64,000 bases of DNA from contig CM030364.1 of NCBI GenBank assembly GCA_017893485.1, positions 250,283,122 to 250,347,121 on the forward strand. The letters are read 5' to 3'. The translations under genes were made by a program, and so were the position numbers. This DNA comes from Hemerocallis citrina. Taxonomy: Eukaryota > Streptophyta > Magnoliopsida > Asparagales > Asphodelaceae. Below the pieces are notes generated by a model. The model was not told where the DNA came from and did no database searches. It saw only the letters and a list, made by a program, of their open reading frames with translations. The first letter of the stretch is position 1. The number at the start of each line of letters is the position of its first letter. Shown here piece after piece: positions 45,070-55,829 of the stretch.

Positions 45070-45878
45070 TGTTGAAGAATCTACCACAACTCATAGTGCT
45101 AATAGCGGAAACACATCACAAGTAATAAAAAATCCCAAGACTTAGATGAACCAAGAATAAGCCACCACAATATATGTAAGATCTCACAAGAACACAATCA
45201 ATATGCAGAGATAACCAATACTTCTTATTCCCCAAGAAATACAAATATAACAAAAGAGATTACAACTCTCAATCTCTCTCTCTCTCTCACCTTTGAAACA
45301 CTCGGCATAATCCCCTCTTGAAGTTGAATAATAATAACGGCTCACCAAATCTCTCTAATCTGATGATACAAACCCTAGATTCTATAGCCATATATATAGC
45401 CCCCAAGTAAATTCTAAAAGATAAACACAAATCCAGCAATTGGGCCTTCAACTCGTAAGCCCAAAAACGCACAGCACCGAAGTTGGTCGACCGCACCCCC
45501 AAGGTCGGTCGACCGCAACGTGTAGAGCCAAACCCGAGACACGACCGGTCGACTGCAACTCGTAAGCCCAAAAACGCACAACACCGAAGTTGGTCGACCG
45601 CACCCCCAAGGTCGGTCGACCGCAATGTGTAGAGCCAAACCCGAGACACGACCGGTCGACTGTACAGTCGACCGTCCCCTCCTCTGTTGGACCTGTACAC
45701 TCGAAGAACTCTCGGCAAATTGGGTCGGTCGACCGCACCCTCGGTCGGTCGACCGCAACTCTCCAGACTACACTTCTTCTACTTGTTGTTGTCTTCTATT
45801 GCTGTCTTTGTCTTTTCCTATTCTCCTCCAACTTCAAGTACTCCGTGCCTACGTATATTTGAGGCCAAAACCCTAACA
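45070..45878 (-). repeat. 5' LTR of gag-only copia
   Basis: 809 bp with TGTTGAAGAATC and CCAAAACCCTAACA ends. A roughly 120-bp segment with CGAAGTTGGTCGACCGCACC and GGTCGGTCGACCGCAA is duplicated in tandem at about 45440-45660. About ten GTCGAC cores are visible between 45480 and 45760. Confidence 0.88.
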
Positions 45879-47256
45879 GTATTTGTGATTGTCCCAATTC
45901 CATAAAGTTCGTTGCTTGCTCTTTCTTTCAGAACCTTGTGCGCTTATTAATAAGATCTTTCTTTTTTTGTTTCTATAAGTGAATAATTTTCATTTACCCA
46001 ATTCAAAGATTGGATTCGAACAGTTGATTCGCGGATAATTTTATTATTTATTTTGGAATCTTTTTTCATTTTCAGTCAGTTTATATACCTTTACCTCCCT
46101 AAATTTAAATAAAAAAAAAATGGAGTTTATTTTTTCAATTTTTTTCATTATTAGGTTTCTAAGTATAACTATTTTTGCGATGCGTTATGTTTTTTTCTTT
46201 TGAAACTTTTAGAAACCTTTCTTGGAAAATCTTTATACTCGAAAAAATAGCTTTTTTCTTTAAAAATGGGTTTAAAAAAAGATGTCGTTTTTGGGCAGTC
46301 CCAAAGGGTTGTTCTGCTTCTCTTCCCCAGATTGTTAAAAAACAGAAAATTTATTTTTTGTTCATTTGCTGATCTCTGTAAGGAGATCGTACCTTAGATC
46401 TTCGCCAAGGTTTTAGACAAAAGGGAAATAGAATCTTTATCTGAATACCGTCTGTTAACCAATTTTGGGAAAATTCTGTTTCTAATAATTGAACACCATT
46501 ATAGGTACATTTCACATGCATTTCTCTATTCCAGTCCTTCAAATCCTCGTACCACTCAAGGAGTTGCAATAATAACATTCGACCAATATTTTTCACTATT
46601 ATCAATAAGGGTAATATAATATATTTTCTAAGAAAATATTGTGTTGCTAACATTGAACTTCTTATTGCTTGAGTAAATATAAAGGTATCATAAGCTTCTG
46701 ATTGTGATTCGTTCATTTTCCTCTTCTTTCCCTTTGTTTGTTTTCTCATTTTCTTTTTCCTCCTCCTCATTAAATAAGAAATTTGTTTTTCTCTGGGTTC
46801 CCCTACTCAAACCCCAAAAAAAGAGATTCACTATTTTAGAGATATTAAAAAATGAAAAAAATATATATTTGGTCTATTCGATCCAAAAAAAAGTAGAGAA
46901 AGCACATTTGCTTGAAACATTTCCCAAAAAACTATTTTACGTTTTTGAGGGGATCATGCGATTATACCCCGACAAAAATTTGATTGTTGTGAATAACGTA
47001 GGAAAGCAATCTTCTCCTCATTTTCTTTATCATTTGCCTTACCATTTTCTTTACCATTATTACTAGTATTACTAGTAATAGCACTAATCTTTGAAATTTT
47101 ATCCTTATCAATATAAATTACAATGTGTTTACCTTTTCTTGAACGAATTTCAGGGTCTTCTTTAGGTTCTTCTTCCTCTTCCTCTTCTTTTTCTTCTTCT
47201 TCTTCCTCTTCTTCATCTTCTTCTTCCAAATCCTCTATCAATTACATATTGCAGAA
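45879..47256 (-). pseudogene. ycf1: Plastid ycf1 fragment
   Basis: Minus-strand reading gives an acidic run (EDLEEEDEEEEE), then EEKIAFLRYSQQSNFCRGII and, after a frame change, [40 protein letters not shown] and [20 protein letters not shown]. These are conserved plastid Ycf1 segments upstream of the pieces at 39645 and 30673, in the right order. Frameshifts show it is dead. Confidence 0.88.
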
Positions 47257-47944
47257 TCTTCCACAACTCTAGTGCTAATAGCAGAACTCACACACCACAA
47301 TTAATAGAAACTTCCCAATGACTAGATGAACCAGGAACAAGCCACCATAATATATGCAAGATCTCACAAGAACATAATCAATATGCAGAGATAACCAATG
47401 CCTCTTATTCCCCAAGAAATACAAAGATTACAAAGAGATCATAACTCTTATTCTGTCTTTCTCACATTTGAAACACTCGGCACAATCTCCTCTTGAAGTT
47501 GAATAATGATAACGGCTCAACTCGATCAACACTTGATAACCCTAGAGTTCACATCTACTGCTACATATATAGCTCCCAAGCAAATCCTAAAAGATAAATA
47601 CAAATACAGCTTATTAGACCCAAAACCCGAAAGCCCAAATAACACACAATGCCGATGACAGTCGACCGCACTTTAGGTCGATCAACCGCAACGTGTCAAG
47701 TCCACACCCGAAGCTTGACTAGTCGACTGCACGATCGACCGTCCTCTTCTCTGTTGAACCCTATACACTCAAAGAACTCCTTTCAGCCAGGATCGGTCGA
47801 CCGCACTCCTGGTCGGTCGACCGCAACCCCTCCAGCTTCATTCTTTTATTGCTGCTATCTTCTCTTGTTTTCTTCGTCTTCTCCTCTTCTTCTCTAACTT
47901 CAAGTACTCCGTGCCTACGTGTATTCGAGCCCACAATCCTAACA
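47257..47944 (-). mobile_element. Solo LTR of the gag-only copia family
   Basis: It aligns from TATTGCAGAATCTTCCACAA to CACAATCCTAACA with the LTR at 45070-45878 and contains the same GGTCGGTCGACCGCA palindromes (about 47660-47825). The first base pair of the TG end has changed. The flanks TTACA and CAAGA do not match, so the target duplication is lost or the end is slightly deleted. It splits ycf1. Confidence 0.8.
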
Positions 47945-47976
47945 CAAGAAACCTTCTTATTGATTTCTTCCATTCC
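47945..47976 (-). pseudogene. ycf1: Plastid ycf1 sliver between two insertions
   Basis: Thirty-two bases (minus reading MEEINKKVS) that join in frame to the ycf1 piece at 51950 once the solo LTR and one ATTCC copy are set aside. This fixes the order of the ycf1 fragments. Confidence 0.7.
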
Positions 47977-50900
47977 TGTAACCCCTGTTTTGGATGTATT
48001 TTTCTTTTTGAGTATTTATTCATCTTGTATTCTCTGACTCTTTTTGAACCGTGTATTTGATCTTCATTATCAATATATCCATCTATTTGATTTGTCGCTT
48101 TTTATTTGATCTCCTTGATTCATTTATCTACATATTATTCATCTCTGGTTGATCGAGCTATTATTTTTTATCCTCAGTAATTAATTGTTCATGTCCTATC
48201 TTATTATTCATTTTGTTCCTATCTCATTAATTGGAAACCCTATTCTAATTCTTTTGGATCTTTTGTTTTAAAACCAAATATACTCCTACCCTATAATACC
48301 TAATACCCTGATCCATTAAGCCCCAACCCATTTACACCCACACCCATTACCCCTCTAAAAACCCTACCAATCTCCTATATATATTTAATCACCTACTGTT
48401 AACCCTACTCCCCTACAAAAACCCAGACGCCCTTCATCCCTACCCCCATTATCTCGTTCATCTTCATCCCCCACCTCTGGCATCTCCACCACCTTCCATC
48501 TTCCTCCTCGTCGACTAGTCGAGCCACCCGACCGTTCGACTCCACCACCTGCAACCCCTTTCCATGTCTTCCTCTTCCTGTTGTGACACCACCAGCGACC
48601 ACAACGAAGCCTCGACGACCCTGCAACCCCGACTATCCTCGTCTTCTCCCTCTCGTCACCAGCCGCCTCCTTGCCAGCCTGCATCCCGAAGCTTGCCCCC
48701 GCTCGCGTCCTCCTATCGCCAGCGCCCTATCATCGCTACCACCCTCAAGCTGCTCACGACTGCCCTCGGACCCCCAGTCGTGCCTCCCATGAAGACAGTA
48801 GCCGGTGCCAGCCCTAGCCACGACAGCACCAATCAACAACCAGCAGCCGCACGCCAGCCTCCTGCCGTCCTGCCATCATGCCGCCTGTCCACCATCGTCC
48901 ACCCGCCGCAGTGCGCCGCTGCCAGTCATCGCCAGAACCAGAGCCAAAGCCATTTGATGGTATATGTTGTTTGATCAAGAGGGATTCATCATCTTTGAAT
49001 CATGACCGTCCGATCGATCTTGACCATCACGATCATAATGATCATCAAGCTTGCTTTGATCTTAGCCGTCCGATCGACCGATCACACTTGATCTCGGCTC
49101 TTGATCATCTCGTTCGTCTTCTACTTGGTGAGTTAAACATTTTATCCACTTTTGTTCTCATTCGTCAAATTGTCAATCATGGTATATTTACTCCTTTGGT
49201 ACTCTTCTAATTCTTATATATTCTATATTCGATCTCGGTAGTTGGATTTGCTCGATCTTCATCTTGATCACCATCTTGATCATCGAGATCCGTGCCGATC
49301 GTGTTTGTGCCCGGGAATCCGTTCTTACTATTCTCGTTCTTTGCATCGTTTCTGTCATCAACTATAAGGCAAGTAACTTGTATTCCTTTTTGTTGTATAA
49401 TACAAGTACTAAATATCGCATGTAGTGTAGTTTTGTTCTAGAGTCAATTCATGTGAAAACCCTTATTAGATCTTGTCTCTAGTTGTTGATCCATCTGTAG
49501 TTGTCTCGTTACACACACGACATGAAATAACATATCTAATAAATTCTTGATGTATTCATGCATGTTGTTCGTGATTTATGAGGTGTTGTATGATCTTGTA
49601 TGCTTGATGTGTTAGTAGTAGTATAACTTGTTGTAGACTTGTAAAATACCCTATACCATGTTGCTTGGACATCTAGTATACCATATTTCGTGTTTTATTA
49701 TGATTTGGATGTGTTACATATGAACTAGTTGATTTTATGCATAAAGAAGATTTCTGTTTTTGATTGTGATCCTGTTTTGTTCAATATTTTAGACCCTATT
49801 AAGTTCAATATATGAAAACTATTTGTGACTATGAATTATAGAGAATTTTGTCTACTTTCCAGAATTTCTGACAGATCTCAGTTTCTATTCGTGAGTTGCA
49901 AGTTATTGCTGTTTTACTATAGATGTGTAGGAGATTCTATATTCTGTTTTATATGAATTCTGTATGGTTATTTGTTTTTATACTGATGTTAAAGATAATA
50001 TTTTGGTCCAATATTTTGCTGAGTAAAACTAGACTTGATTGGAATTAACCTAATCCCCTAATATTTGTGAATTTAATTGATGACTGTTATAAACTATTCT
50101 GTACTTACAAACAACTACTATACTTGTAGAATTTTATGTTGTTCAGTAAAGAACCTTAATTTCAACCTGATTCTACTTGTTGTTGATAAAAACTTTGTAA
50201 ACATGAAATGTAGCCAACTTTATCTATTTTATCACCTTTTTGAAGGATCTGGATTTAGATTTATACTTTGTAATCTATTGTTGTTTTAGTACTGCTGTGT
50301 TTATGATTTTAGATTTACAAACTTGCTGTATCTTGCTGTTTTCTGATTTTATTTGACTATACTATCCATGTTGTAATATTATGAAATTATATTTCCTGAC
50401 ACTAGACATACTAGGAAATACTCCAGATTTTTCTTGGATTTAATCAGTAAGTTTTTATGCCATTTTCCTGCTTATGAATACAAACTTCTAATTTCTGGCT
50501 GAACATGTTTTCTGGATACAATTCTGTTTTGAGTCATGTTTTTGTGAATTACCATATGACTTGTATATATTTACTGGATTTGGCCGGGAGTCTATTTTCT
50601 AGATTTTCTGATGGATCCAGATTTTCATGTCTGTGGCAACGGAAATCCCAAATTTGGTGTAGTACTGTCTTGTTGTCCATAACGAGAATTTTTGTTGTTT
50701 TAGCCTATTTTGAGTCGTTTGTCACCCGTTCGTGTCCTTCATTCAACTTGTACTTGTTCCTTATCATCTTACCATGTTTCTTGACTCGTTTGTGCATGTC
50801 CATGCTTGCTTGAATAATAATAAGAAGAAGAAACTAAGCCGGGGTTTAGAGGGAAATATCTAATAGTAGAAAATACAGAAACGTGTACTCGGAAGAGGAT

Positions 50901-51949
50901 TCATAGATCCTACTTGGTTATTTGGAGCTTGATACTTGGTTATTTGAAGCTTGATACGTGATTACTTGACACTTGCACACTTGACACGTAATACTTGGTT
51001 ACTTGGAGCTTGATACTGGTTACTTGGAGCTTGATACTTGTTACTTGGAGCTTGTCCCTAAGTACACTGCCCTCTATGATCCACTATGAAATCTAAAACA
51101 TAATTTGCATGAATGTAGTAACCATGTGGTAAAAACCTGGGATGCATGAAGTGCTACCTAGATAGGACTAGATACAAGACTTGAACATGATCACTTGATA
51201 CTTGCTACTTGCTACTTGTACATGATACATGATCAACTGACACTTGCTATTTGTTACTTGTACATGATACTTGACATTTGTTACTTGTTACTCGTTTACA
51301 TGATACTTGTTTACTTGATACTTGTTACATGCCACTTGAATCCGTTCATCTTGCCATGCTAGTTGTTCCTGTTCTTGATTAGAGTTAGTTGTTCTATTTT
51401 GTTGTTACATCCTTTCCATGATATTTTTGCTTTCGCTGTTACTCTACACTTGTCTATTTGTCTTTCCTGTACTTATTACCTGCACTACAAGCAGCCCATA
51501 ACTTGCATTGACGGGCATTTTGTTTCTCTTTTCCTTTTTCTGCAATTTGTTAAATTGCTGATTATGGTGATCAGCTGCCTGATGGAGTAAGTGATCTGAG
51601 ATTCTAGTTGGCTGGAGTACTTGCTATATATATTTATTTCTTATTGCTTATCTTGAATAATTGTACTTGGTTACATGGATTATTTTATTTTGGGCATTTT
51701 GCCTCAGACTTGTGTTTTGTTCCAGACATGATTATTTGAAATTCAGTATTCTTGTTTCTTGTTTCAAGTAATCTTGTTGACTATATTGATTTAGTTATGC
51801 ATGCGTGGTTGACTATTTCTGTTGTATATCTTTTGTTCAAGTGTGCTTGTTGTAAAGATATTGAAAGCTTATGAATGGTGCAAGCCATTCGATGGACTTA
51901 GTCATGTATCTGTATTCTGTATCTCCTTTTTGGGAAGCAGGGCATGACA
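47977..51949 (+). mobile_element. 4-kb solo LTR with ATTCC target duplication
   Basis: The ends are TGTAACCCCTGTTTTGG and GGGAAGCAGGGCATGACA. ATTCC flanks both sides (47972-47976 and 51950-51954). A CCTATATATATTTAATC box near 48373 is followed by AACCCTACTCCCC, giving plus orientation. It is the same family as 26739-29935 but inverted relative to it. It has a proline/serine-rich GC leader (48400-48960), a long T-rich middle and a TTACTTGGAGCTTGATAC minisatellite (50915-51345). No retrotransposon gene is inside. Confidence 0.87.
50915..51345. repeat. Minisatellite based on (A/G)TACTTG(G)TTACTTG
   Basis: GGTTATTTGGAGCTTGATACT-type units repeat about six times at 50917-51060. A related CTTGATACTTG..ACATGATAC set follows at 51186-51345 after a gap. 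It is internal to the solo LTR. The related LTR at 26739-29935 has a corresponding AACAGTAA repeat near 27290-27370 on the other strand. Confidence 0.75.
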
Positions 51950-53200
51950 ATTCCAATAGATTCATTTTCCATTTCAGCGGTTGTTAGATCGTTTGGATCA
52001 TTTGTAATTATATCGAATACAAATTTCAAAGACATTGCTTGATTTTCTAAATCAGTTTCTTGTATGTATTCAAAAAAAATCATCAATTGAGGTTAAAAAA
52101 TTCTCAATCAAATTTAAAACGGATTCCCTGTGAAAGTCAAACATATTCTTTTGATGTTCAAATTCTCGAGAATCATTATGAAAAAGACCATGGATTTTAT
52201 TTATCCAAAACATTTTTATGGAATCCGATGTTGAAGTGATTAAATTATTAATGATTGCACGTGAATCTTCTTCTTCTTCTTCTTCCATATTTCCTCAAAG
52301 GGGTCCTCTCAAAAAAAGATCATACTTTTTGGGCAAGTATTCTTGTTCAATCTCATTATCGCATAATATGGCACTTTTTTCTAGCATATCTAAAGCAAAA
52401 AATCCCAAATCCCTTTTCTTTTCTACAATTTGTTATGAATTCATTGCTCAAGTTGTTTTTTTTTCATTGGTATAAACCCAATAATTTTACGTTCTATCAA
52501 TTCTGAAAAGTCGATAAGCTGGGCAGATATGTAAAAGATATTGTTTGTTGTGCATGTATAAAAAAATTATTGTGACATTTCGTTTCGTACAAAATTTTCA
52601 AATTGGTTATTTTATATATCTCAACGGGCGGTTCCAATGTTTATAATCGAATAGAAAAGTTACAAGAGGTTTTTCAGTCCAGAAATTTTTCCTTTCATTC
52701 TGATCTTCTTTAACTTTTCCAATTCCCAATTATCTTGATGGGTATCAAGAAAAGAATCTTAGTAAAGTGTGCTAGTTCTGTCTTCTTTGGTGGATCCCAC
52801 TTGTTCCTGTTTAGTCTTCTTTGTTTCGCAAGTTGTTTCTATATCGTTTTCTTTCTTTCTTTCTCCCCTTTCTTCCGTTTCTGATATTTCTTTCAGTTTC
52901 TTAGTAATAATAAGAGACGGTATTCTGCCTAAATAGTAGACACAGGTGATAAATAAGAGAATACCAAAGATTCGAGTCATAGAATTTTTCAATTCTGACA
53001 CAAGGGACTTATTAGATCAAATCAAATAATTTTTCTGTATCCAGAATACTACCAATCCAACCCATTTCATGAATAAAATGTGATTAGTTAACTAACCAAC
53101 AAAACTACTTGTTACAAATAGCATCTTGTTCTTGCATCGAAACATATAAATATTGACTAATCTGGCTAACGTTGAACTTGGTAAAATGAAATGGTTGAAT
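51950..53200 (-). pseudogene. ycf1: Plastid ycf1 fragment, most 5' piece
   Basis: Minus-strand reading from the right: LVNIYMF-like text at about 53150, then [59 protein letters not shown], then [20 protein letters not shown] and NDPNDLTTAEMENESIG. These are the membrane-proximal N-terminal segments of plastid Ycf1. Together the five ycf1 pieces (about 3.9 kb) cover much of the gene in consistent order on the minus strand. Frameshifts and stops are frequent. Confidence 0.88.
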
Positions 53201-53205
53201 GAGTA

Positions 53206-53690
53206 ATAGCACTTTGCTGGATCGACACTGACACTGAGAAACGAAAGCTAGGGGAGAAAATGGGATTAGATACCCCAGTAGTCCTAACCTTAAATACTAG
53301 GTGATGTGCGTATCGACCCATGCAGTGCTGTAGCTAACGCGTTAATCATCCCGTCTGAGGAGTATGTTCGCAAGAATATAACTCAAAGGAATTGACAGGG
53401 GCCTGCCTAAGCTTTGGAGCATGTGGTTTAATTCAGTGCAAAGCAAAGAACCTTACCCGGGCTTGACATGTCGTGAATCCTCTTGAAAGAGATGGGTGCC
53501 TTCGGGAACAAGGACACAGGTGGTGCATGGCTGTCATCAGTTCATATCGTAAGGTGTTGGGTTAAGTCCCGTAATGAGCGCAACCATCGTGTTTAGTTTT
53601 CAACATTGAGTTTGGAAACCTAAACAGACTGTCGGTGATAAGCCGAAGGAAGGTGAGGATGACATCAAGTCATCATGCCCCTTATGCCTT
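53206..53690 (+). pseudogene. Plastid rrn16 (16S rRNA) fragment in the nucleus
   Basis: It includes GGGATTAGATACCCCAGTAG, the region of AACTCAAAGGAATTGAC, GGAGCATGTGGTTTAATTC, GAACCTTACCCGGGCTTGAC, GACACAGGTGGTGCATGGCT and GGTGTTGGGTTAAGTCCCG, so it spans the middle to 3' part of 16S rRNA. Changes such as GTCGTC to GTCATC, GCAACGAG to GTAATGAG and GACGTC to GACATC are C-to-T or G-to-A transitions at conserved sites. CTTGAAAGAGA..GGGTGCCTTCGGGAAC is the plastid version, not the mitochondrial one. It ends abruptly at CCTTATGCCTT. Confidence 0.9.
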
Positions 53691-53786
53691 AGCTAAATGA
53701 AGATGGACCATATCGGTAAGCCATAAGGTGAGGATGATTCGAAGCAAAAAAGGAACATCTTGAATCCAACATCGAAGGATTTGAAC
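53691..53786. other. Unassigned filler between rrn16 and rrn23 pieces
   Basis: About 95 bp including two near copies of AAGGTGAGGATGA (the first, at about 53653, is rrn16; the second is at 53727). It may be a scrambled plastid or filler segment formed during insertion. No gene is recognised. Confidence 0.35.
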
Positions 53787-53823
53787 CATAGATTCGGAGA
53801 TTCCCGAATAAGTCAACCTTTCA
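53787..53823 (+). pseudogene. Second small plastid rrn23 fragment
   Basis: CATAGATTCGGAGATTCC and GAATAAGTCAACCTTTCAAAC match the 23S rRNA region that is also contained in the piece at 30473-30672 (there as GATCTGGAGATTCCCAAATA). It is the right border of the plastid insertion against the copia LTR. Confidence 0.7.
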
Positions 53824-53898
53824 AACTACTTCAATTCTTCTTTCGCATCACCGTCTTCTCTTCTTATCAGATTAAGTATGCAAAACATAAACCCAACA
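53824..53898 (-). repeat. Right LTR of the composite copia, remaining end
   Basis: ACTTCAATTCTTCTTTCGCA..CACCGTCTTCTC..TATCAGATTAAGTATGCAAA..AACCCAACA matches 23772-23839 of the left LTR. It supplies the missing terminal part of the LTR interrupted at 30472. Confidence 0.82.
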
Positions 53899-53903
53899 CA
53901 AAG

Positions 53904-55000
53904 AAATCAGAAGGTCCACCAACCTTAAAACACTTATTGTTCCAAAGTGAGTTAACATAAAGTAGGCATGAACCATGGTAAGGATATCTCTTTCCCAAAG
54001 ACTCGAACTGAGCAGACATTTCTAGATGTGGGAAGTTGGACTCCATCCCCATCTCAAAGTCAAACACCTTCAAGCAAGGCATTTCTTCTTCACTTATTGC
54101 ATCCAGAAAAAAGATACAATTTGGTTGCATTCCCACATCAGCCGCTAACAAGGAATAAGAGGAACAATCACTAAGAAGCAACACCCTATCACCAAGACTT
54201 TACATCTCCACCCACACCTTACTCGCAATATCTGCTCTGAACAATTTGAAAACTACATTTCCTGGTCCACTTTTCTCACAAATAATAAACAGTATATCTC
54301 TATTGAATTCCACATAGTAGTATCGATATGTTCCCTTGCTAGCTGGCAATGCCCGACCACCATCAATCTTAGTACGTTCAACGGTACAATTTCAGCAGTC
54401 GAAGGAACAACAACTAGCAAATCCATGGAAGGATTTTGAATTACAAATTTCCCGAAAAGAAGGTGAATTATGCAGTAAAACTTTCCTTGGTAATAGATGG
54501 GTGAGACTAATGGGTCAAACATCTAGACCGACGACGGCAGAGGCAGTATAGTCCAGCCAGGCCTACCTTGTTGGAATAAGCACAGACAGCCTAATCCTTT
54601 ATCAACTACTATGATGGAGAAGTCAGGAGGGGTGATGATTCGACAAACAATATCCCACTATTTAGAGAAGATCTATATGGTATTTGGAATTGGATTTTGG
54701 TGATGGGATTGAAGAGCGAGAGAGAGGAAGGAGTTTCGTAGACAAGAAACCACCCATGGAAGGCAAAAGAGTGTCCAGTTCTGGAAGTTTTGAAGAATTT
54801 TTGGCTTAATCTTTTCTCAAAGGGGTTGTAGAAAGTGGCGATTGATGAATCTGAATAAGAATCTTTTTCAAGTTTGGTATTTATGGAGAGGAGCCAAGCG
54901 AGCGGGAGGTTGGGAGGTGGGAGTAGCGGAGGCGGTGGAATTTTTGAGTTTGATTGGACTTTGGTGCAGACAGCGGCCAAGCGGATGTAGTCCGAGAGGG
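53904..55000 (-). pseudogene. F-box/DUF295 (KIB-like) gene body, broken
   Basis: Read leftward: DYIRLAAVCTKVQS (end of the F-box), PPPPLLPPPNLPLAWLL, HGWFLVYETPSSLSLFNPIT and KIQFQIPYRSSLNS (beta-propeller-like DUF295 start), then in other frames SPIYYQGKFYCIIHLLFGKF, YRYYYVEFNRDILFIICEK, SLGDRVLLLSDCSSYSLLAA, NCIFFLDAISEEEMPCLKVF and FPHLEMSAQFESLGKRYPYH. These are the usual successive DUF295 landmarks. Several stops and frameshifts lie at about 54600 and 54250. F-box/DUF295 proteins are plant substrate adaptors of SCF ubiquitin ligases. The F-box start is displaced to 58176-58242 by an LTR element. Confidence 0.75.
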
Positions 55001-55392
55001 GGTGTTACATACCCAATCCAACCCTGTGGTGGATCGTCCTAACTTTGGAAGGCGCTAGCGGTGGCCGCCATGAAATCAACTAAAAGAGTGTCCAGTTCTA
55101 GAAGTTTTGAAGAATTTGTGGCTTAATCTTTTCTCAAAGGGGCTGTTGCAAGTGGCGATTGATGAATCTTCAAGTTTAGTATCTATGGAGAGGAGCCAAG
55201 CGAGCGGGAGGTTGGGAGGTGGGTCAGGGGAGTAGCGGAGGCGGTAGAATTTTTGGGTTGATTGGACTTTGGTGGAGATAGCGGCCAAGCGGATGTAGTC
55301 CGAGAGGAGGTGTTACAGAACCAATCCAACCCAGTGGTGGATCGTCGTAACTTTGGCAGGCGCTAGCGGTGGCCGCCATGAAATCAACTAAA
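54768..55392. repeat. About 311-bp tandem duplication of gene plus LTR edge
   Basis: 54768-55080 and 55081-55392 are near copies: AGAGTGTCCAGTTCT(G/A)GAAG..GAGGAGCCAAGCGAGCGGGA..GGTGTTACA..GGTGGCCGCCATGAAATCAACT. Each copy joins the DUF295 N-terminal coding piece (55288-55076 gives AAISTKVQST.. in the second) to the first about 80 bp of the small LTR. The joint carries a short shared AAAAGAG. Confidence 0.88.
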
Positions 55393-55662
55393 AGAGAACA
55401 AAAGAAAAGAGAAACTAAGATTTTAATTTCAATTCATTCAACATAAACCCCATACAACCCCCCCCCCCCCCCCTCCCCACAATATAAAGAGAATGGGGGA
55501 AGAAGAAAACACTAGCACGTCCAAGTCCGTGGGCTTTACTACAAAAAAAAACCCACTAACTTTGCAAAATAAACCCCTAAAAGATAGATAATTCTTCGAG
55601 GACTGATACGTAAACAAAATGACCGATACACAGAAGATACAGTTCTCAGAAGAACTGTATCA
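55311..55662 (-). repeat. 3' LTR of the gene-capturing element
   Basis: 352 bp; includes a run of about 14 C near 55460 that is absent from the other LTR (which has AAAAAGCCCC), so the homopolymer is a later change or an assembly artefact. Confidence 0.85.
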
Positions 55663-55829
55663 ATCATTCCCCCTTAATTTGACCTTGACCTCAAGGTCAA
55701 TGTGGTAGTTTCCTTGAACACTATGAAATTCCAATCTTCCTTCCATGTGTCCTCCTCCTAGATCAAAGATGAAGTGCTTAACTATCAATTCAGTGAAAGC
55801 CTCTTTATGATTCTTAAGAGAAATCTCTA

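Larger units (their letters stand above)
40341..45878 (-). mobile_element. Gag-only copia element inserted in ycf1
   Basis: LTR borders TGTTGAAGAATC and CCCTAACA. The 5' LTR is 45070-45878, the primer site TGGTATCAGAAT at 45056-45067 and the polypurine tract at 43192-43204 (complement of ATCTCCCACTTGG). The flanks TTATT (40336-40340) and GTATT (45879-45883) are a target duplication with one change. Only gag and protease lie between the LTRs; integrase, RT and RNase H are missing. The 3' LTR is rearranged around another solo LTR. Confidence 0.85.
23185..53898 (-). mobile_element. Composite: pol-less copia expanded by plastid DNA and nested transposons
   Basis: The left LTR is 23185-23839. The internal part (23840-26650) has only gag/protease remnants and one solo LTR. 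The right LTR runs 26652-30472 and resumes at 53824-53898. The gap in the right LTR is filled by plastid DNA and its later insertions, and 26739-29935 is a separate solo LTR inside the same LTR. Both LTR pieces align with the left LTR: CTTCCCAAC, then the insert, then ACTTCAATTC..TTTCGCATC. Without nested inserts the copia would be only about 2.8 kb. Integrase and RT are absent, so it is non-autonomous. Confidence 0.75.

Noticed and set aside
46954..47241. Glutamate-rich open frame, possible acidic nuclear protein
   Set aside because: It is the acidic stretch of the plastid ycf1 pseudogene, as shown by the following RYSQQS motif and flanking ycf1 pieces.
48564..48974. 136-residue serine/proline-rich open frame
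   Set aside because: It is the GC-rich leader of a solo LTR; the overlapping frames look equally plausible and none matches a family.
53206..53690. Functional rRNA gene
   Set aside because: Only part of 16S is present, with many changes at conserved positions and immediate junctions to ycf1 and copia sequence.
30473..53823. The window as plastid or mitochondrial genome
   Set aside because: The organelle pieces are fragmented, mutated and embedded in nuclear LTR retrotransposons.
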